From M3007 sp033762055 (GTDB lineage Bacteria; Bacteroidota; Bacteroidia; Chitinophagales; Saprospiraceae), in the NCBI GenBank assembly GCA_033762055.1, contig JANRLZ010000316.1:1-16141 (forward strand): DNA of 16,141 nucleotides. Direction: 5' to 3'. The position numbers were made by a program, and so were the translations under genes. Each line of letters begins with the position of its first letter. Positions within the stretch are counted from its first letter, which is position 1. Positions 13,593-16,141 of this stretch are shown here, piece by piece. The notes under the pieces were generated by a model that was not told where the DNA came from, made no database searches, and saw only the letters and a list, made by a program, of their open reading frames with translations.

Positions 13593-15605
13593 TTAGATAA
13601 ACCAGGAAACAATCAGATCTATCGCCTTTATCCCCACGAATGGCACGATCACCCCACCCAGTCCGTAGATCAACAGGTTTCTGCGCAACAGCGCCGAGGC
13701 CCCGACGGGCTTGTATGTCACGCCTTTTAGTGCCAGCGGGATAAGCAACGGGATAATCAAAGCGTTGAATATGACCGCAGACAGGATGGCGCTTTCCGGA
13801 CTGTGCAACCGCATGATATTCAAACCTTGCAGCGATGGGATGGCAACGATAAACAAAGCCGGGATGATAGCAAAATATTTTGCCACATCGTTGGCGATGC
13901 TGAAGGTGGTGAGGGTGCCGCGGGTCATCAACAATTGTTTGCCGATTTCAACCACTTCGATCAGTTTGGTGGGGTCGTTGTCCAAATCCACCATGTTGCC
14001 GGCTTCTTTGGCGGCCTGCGTGCCACTGTTCATTGCAACGCCAACATCGGCCTGGGCCAGGGCCGGAGCATCATTGGTGCCGTCGCCCATCATAGCGACG
14101 AGGCGGCCTTCGGATTGTTCCTTTCGGATATAGTCCATTTTGTCTTCCGGTTTTGCCTCGGCGATGAAATCGTCCACCCCGGCTTTTTCCGCAATGTATT
14201 TGGCGGTCAGCGGGTTGTCGCCTGTGACCATCACCGTTTTGATGCCCATTTTACGCAGGCGTTCGAAACGCTCCTGGATGCCTGGCTTGATGATGTCCTG
14301 CAATTCCACTACCCCGATTACCTGTTCGTTTTCTGCCACGACCAATGGCGTGCCGCCATTACTGGAGATGGCTTTTACCCGCAAATCAGTTTCTTCCGGC
14401 ACCTGGTTTCCGGCTTTTTCACACAGGCTTTTGATGGCATCAGCGGCGCCTTTTCGGATCCTTGTAGCATCGAAATCAATACCCGAACTGCGCGTTTCTG
14501 CCGTGAATTTGATAAAGCGCGGGTTGTTTACTCTAATCTCCGCCTTATTCACGCCTGCCAGTTCGATAATGGATTTTCCTTCCGGCGTATCGTCGGCCAG
14601 GGAACTCAAAACCACCGACTGCACAAAATGCCGCTCGTCAATTCCCTGCACCGGGTAAAACCGGGTTGCCTTGCGATTGCCGATGGTAATGGTACCGGTT
14701 TTGTCCAGCAACAAAACATCAATATCGCCGGCCGTCTCCACCGCTTTGCCGCTTTTGGTCACCACATTGGCGCGCAAGGCCCTGTCCATGCCGGCAATAC
14801 CGATGGCCGACAACAACCCTCCAATGGTAGTCGGAATCAGGCAAACAAACAAGGAAATAAATGCCGCAATTGTAATCGGTGTTTCAGCGTAATCGGCGAA
14901 GGGTTTGAGCGTGACGGTTACAATGATAAATACCAGGGTAAAACCCGCCAAAAGGATGGTCAGCGCGATTTCATTCGGGGTTTTCTGGCGGCTGGCGCCT
15001 TCCACCAGCGCAATCATTTTATCCAGAAAACTCTCGCCCTGCGCAGTTGTTACCCTTACTTTTATCCGGTCGGACAAGACCTTTGTGCCGCCGGTGACAG
15101 AACTTTTGTCGCCGCCTGCTTCCCGGATGACCGGCGCGCTTTCACCCGTGATGGCGCTCTCGTCAATTGTGGCCAAGCCTTCAATTATTTCGCCGTCAGA
15201 AGGGATAATATCACCTGCTTCGCAGAAAAAAACATCCCCTTTTTTGAGTTTTGAAGACGAAACAATGTCGCCGTTTTCCAGGCGGGCGGGTGTGTCTTCG
15301 CGTGTTTTGCGCAAGCTATCCGCCTGCGCTTTCCCCCTTGCTTCGGCAATGGCTTCTGCGAAATTTGCAAACAACAAAGTGAGGAAAAGCAGGAAAAAAA
15401 TACAAAAATTATAACCCAGACTGCCTTGATTCCTTTCGCCTGCCAGTATCCACAGGCAGACACCCAACATGACGGCGGTTCCAACTTCAACGGTAAACAT
15501 GACCGGGTTTCGGAACATTATTTTGGGATTGAGTTTGATGAAAGATTGCCGCAGGGCTTCCATCACCAAATCCTTTTGAAAGAGTGATTTGCTACGCTGT
15601 TTCAT
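13593..15605 (-). CDS. kdpB: Potassium-transporting P-type ATPase subunit B
   Basis: The 670-residue catalytic subunit of the high-affinity K+ pump hydrolyses ATP and forms an aspartyl-phosphate intermediate. Asp301 lies in the signature LLLDKTGTITIGN; the actuator loop TGES (153-156) and the hinge MMGDGTNDAPALAQAD are intact. Membrane helices are visible near 35-55, 66-85, 215-235, 245-272 and at the C-terminus. Ser156 in TGES corresponds to E. coli Ser162, whose phosphorylation shuts the pump at high K+, so that mode of control is possible here. E. coli KdpB has 682 residues, so length is normal. It begins 12 bases after kdpA. The long open frame on the opposite strand is a shadow. Confidence 0.97.
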   Translation of the reverse strand: MKQRSKSLFQKDLVMEALRQSFIKLNPKIMFRNPVMFTVEVGTAVMLGVCLWILAGERNQGSLGYNFCIFFLLFLTLLFANFAEAIAEARGKAQADSLRKTREDTPARLENGDIVSSSKLKKGDVFFCEAGDIIPSDGEIIEGLATIDESAITGESAPVIREAGGDKSSVTGGTKVLSDRIKVRVTTAQGESFLDKMIALVEGASRQKTPNEIALTILLAGFTLVFIIVTVTLKPFADYAETPITIAAFISLFVCLIPTTIGGLLSAIGIAGMDRALRANVVTKSGKAVETAGDIDVLLLDKTGTITIGNRKATRFYPVQGIDERHFVQSVVLSSLADDTPEGKSIIELAGVNKAEIRVNNPRFIKFTAETRSSGIDFDATRIRKGAADAIKSLCEKAGNQVPEETDLRVKAISSNGGTPLVVAENEQVIGVVELQDIIKPGIQERFERLRKMGIKTVMVTGDNPLTAKYIAEKAGVDDFIAEAKPEDKMDYIRKEQSEGRLVAMMGDGTNDAPALAQADVGVAMNSGTQAAKEAGNMVDLDNDPTKLIEVVEIGKQLLMTRGTLTTFSIANDVAKYFAIIPALFIVAIPSLQGLNIMRLHSPESAILSAVIFNALIIPLLIPLALKGVTYKPVGASALLRRNLLIYGLGGVIVPFVGIKAIDLIVSWFI

Positions 15606-15617
15606 TTTTTTCTTCTT

Positions 15618-16141
15618 TTAGAACATGGAGAAATATTCAGCAATCGGCCCAAGCGTCAATGCCGGAAAAAAAGCAAGTGCCGCTACGATGGCAATGACCG
15701 AAAAAACCATCAACCCGAACGTCGTCGTGTCGGTCTTGAGCGTGCCGGCACTTTCCGGGATGAACTTTTTCCCCGCCAGGATGCCGGCAATAGCGACCGG
15801 GCCAATGATGGGAATATAACGCGCCAGCAACATCACGAGGCCGCAGGCAATGTTCCAGAACGGCGTGTTGTCGCCCAATCCTTCGAATCCGCTGCCGTTA
15901 TTGGCGCTGGAAGAAGTAAACTCGTACAACATTTCCGAAAAACCGTGATAGCCGGGGTTGTTCAGCCAGCCGCCGCATTCGGCCGGGTTGGTTACGTATA
16001 AATAACTCGACAGCGCCGTTCCAGCCAGGATCAGCAAAGGGTGCAGGAGGGCGATGATCATGGCAATTTTCATTTCTTTGGCTTCTACTTTCTTGCCCAG
16101 GAACTCCGGCGTTCGACCCACCATCAACCCGCTGATAAATA
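15618..16141 (-). CDS. kdpA: Potassium-transporting ATPase subunit A, C-terminal part (cut by window edge)
   Basis: This is the C-terminal third of KdpA, the channel-like K+ binding subunit of the pump. The frame runs open to the right edge and includes ISGLMVGRTPEFLGKK, matching the conserved cytoplasmic segment of KdpA, then a membrane helix, then the last pore-loop region NNGSGFEGLGDNTPFWN, and two further helices ending in PIAEYFSMF. About 174 residues are visible of roughly 560 expected. The true start, any kdpF, and the operon promoter lie beyond the window. A Met within the fragment near 16124 is internal. Confidence 0.95.
   Translation of the reverse strand, partial: FISGLMVGRTPEFLGKKVEAKEMKIAMIIALLHPLLILAGTALSSYLYVTNPAECGGWLNNPGYHGFSEMLYEFTSSSANNGSGFEGLGDNTPFWNIACGLVMLLARYIPIIGPVAIAGILAGKKFIPESAGTLKTDTTTFGLMVFSVIAIVAALAFFPALTLGPIAEYFSMF

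Noticed and set aside
13580..13612. Upstream extension of kdpC overlapping kdpB
   Set aside because: The next ATG begins the normal KdpC N-terminus and leaves a usual 13-base operon gap.
13803..15254. A 483-codon open frame on the plus strand opposite kdpB
   Set aside because: It is the antisense of a fully conserved kdpB. Its residues (Phe/His/Gly/Cys-rich) lack domain logic and such shadows are common opposite codon-biased genes.
1..16141. CRISPR array, transposase, integrase or toxin-antitoxin genes
   Set aside because: No spaced direct-repeat series and no open frame with transposase, recombinase, nuclease or toxin features was seen.

Overview
This window looks like chromosomal DNA from a member of the Bacteroidota, possibly from the Saprospiria side of the phylum. 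The clues are start codons without Shine-Dalgarno sequences, several matches to the Bacteroidota -7 promoter element TAnnTTTG placed just before genes, and a kdp potassium-transport operon that contains an outer-membrane beta-barrel gene and a KdpD cut down to its N-terminal half. Base composition is close to balanced, except for an AT-rich intergenic stretch near 160-360. The phylum call is well supported; the class call is a guess.

Layout. Positions 1-114 hold the start of a minus-strand gene cut by the window edge, possibly an aldehyde dehydrogenase. After a 366-base spacer comes a plus-strand series: a short ribosome hibernation factor (481-810, followed by a strong terminator), a secreted double-parvulin peptidyl-prolyl isomerase (1049-3022, strong terminator), glyA (3131-4399), an OmpR-type response regulator (4465-5166), a membrane-anchored glucosaminidase (5222-6139) and a membrane-anchored protein of unknown function that looks like a degenerate relative of it (6217-7023). 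A perfect 28-base inverted repeat at 7024-7080 sits between this series and a long minus-strand series.

Read in its own direction, the minus-strand series is kdpA (cut by the right edge), kdpB, kdpC, an outer-membrane beta-barrel protein, a stand-alone KdpD N-terminal sensor domain, a complete transmembrane histidine kinase, a small two-helix membrane protein and a secreted SGNH-fold hydrolase. The first six form a coherent potassium-scavenging unit. The barrel could admit ions across the outer membrane, KdpABC pumps K+ across the inner membrane using ATP, and the split KdpD plus kinase would sense the need and signal. No response regulator lies inside this run. The only one in the window is the orphan at 4465-5166, so the kinase's partner is either that gene or one beyond the right edge.

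Nothing here is clearly a new defence or mobile system. The points most worth a second look are the split KdpD/kinase arrangement with stop-to-start junctions that have no spacer, the small membrane protein behind the kinase, the possible glucosaminidase pseudo-enzyme whose catalytic Glu position is Gln, two palindromic intergenic elements, and the glyA promoter that seems to place the transcript start at the start codon.
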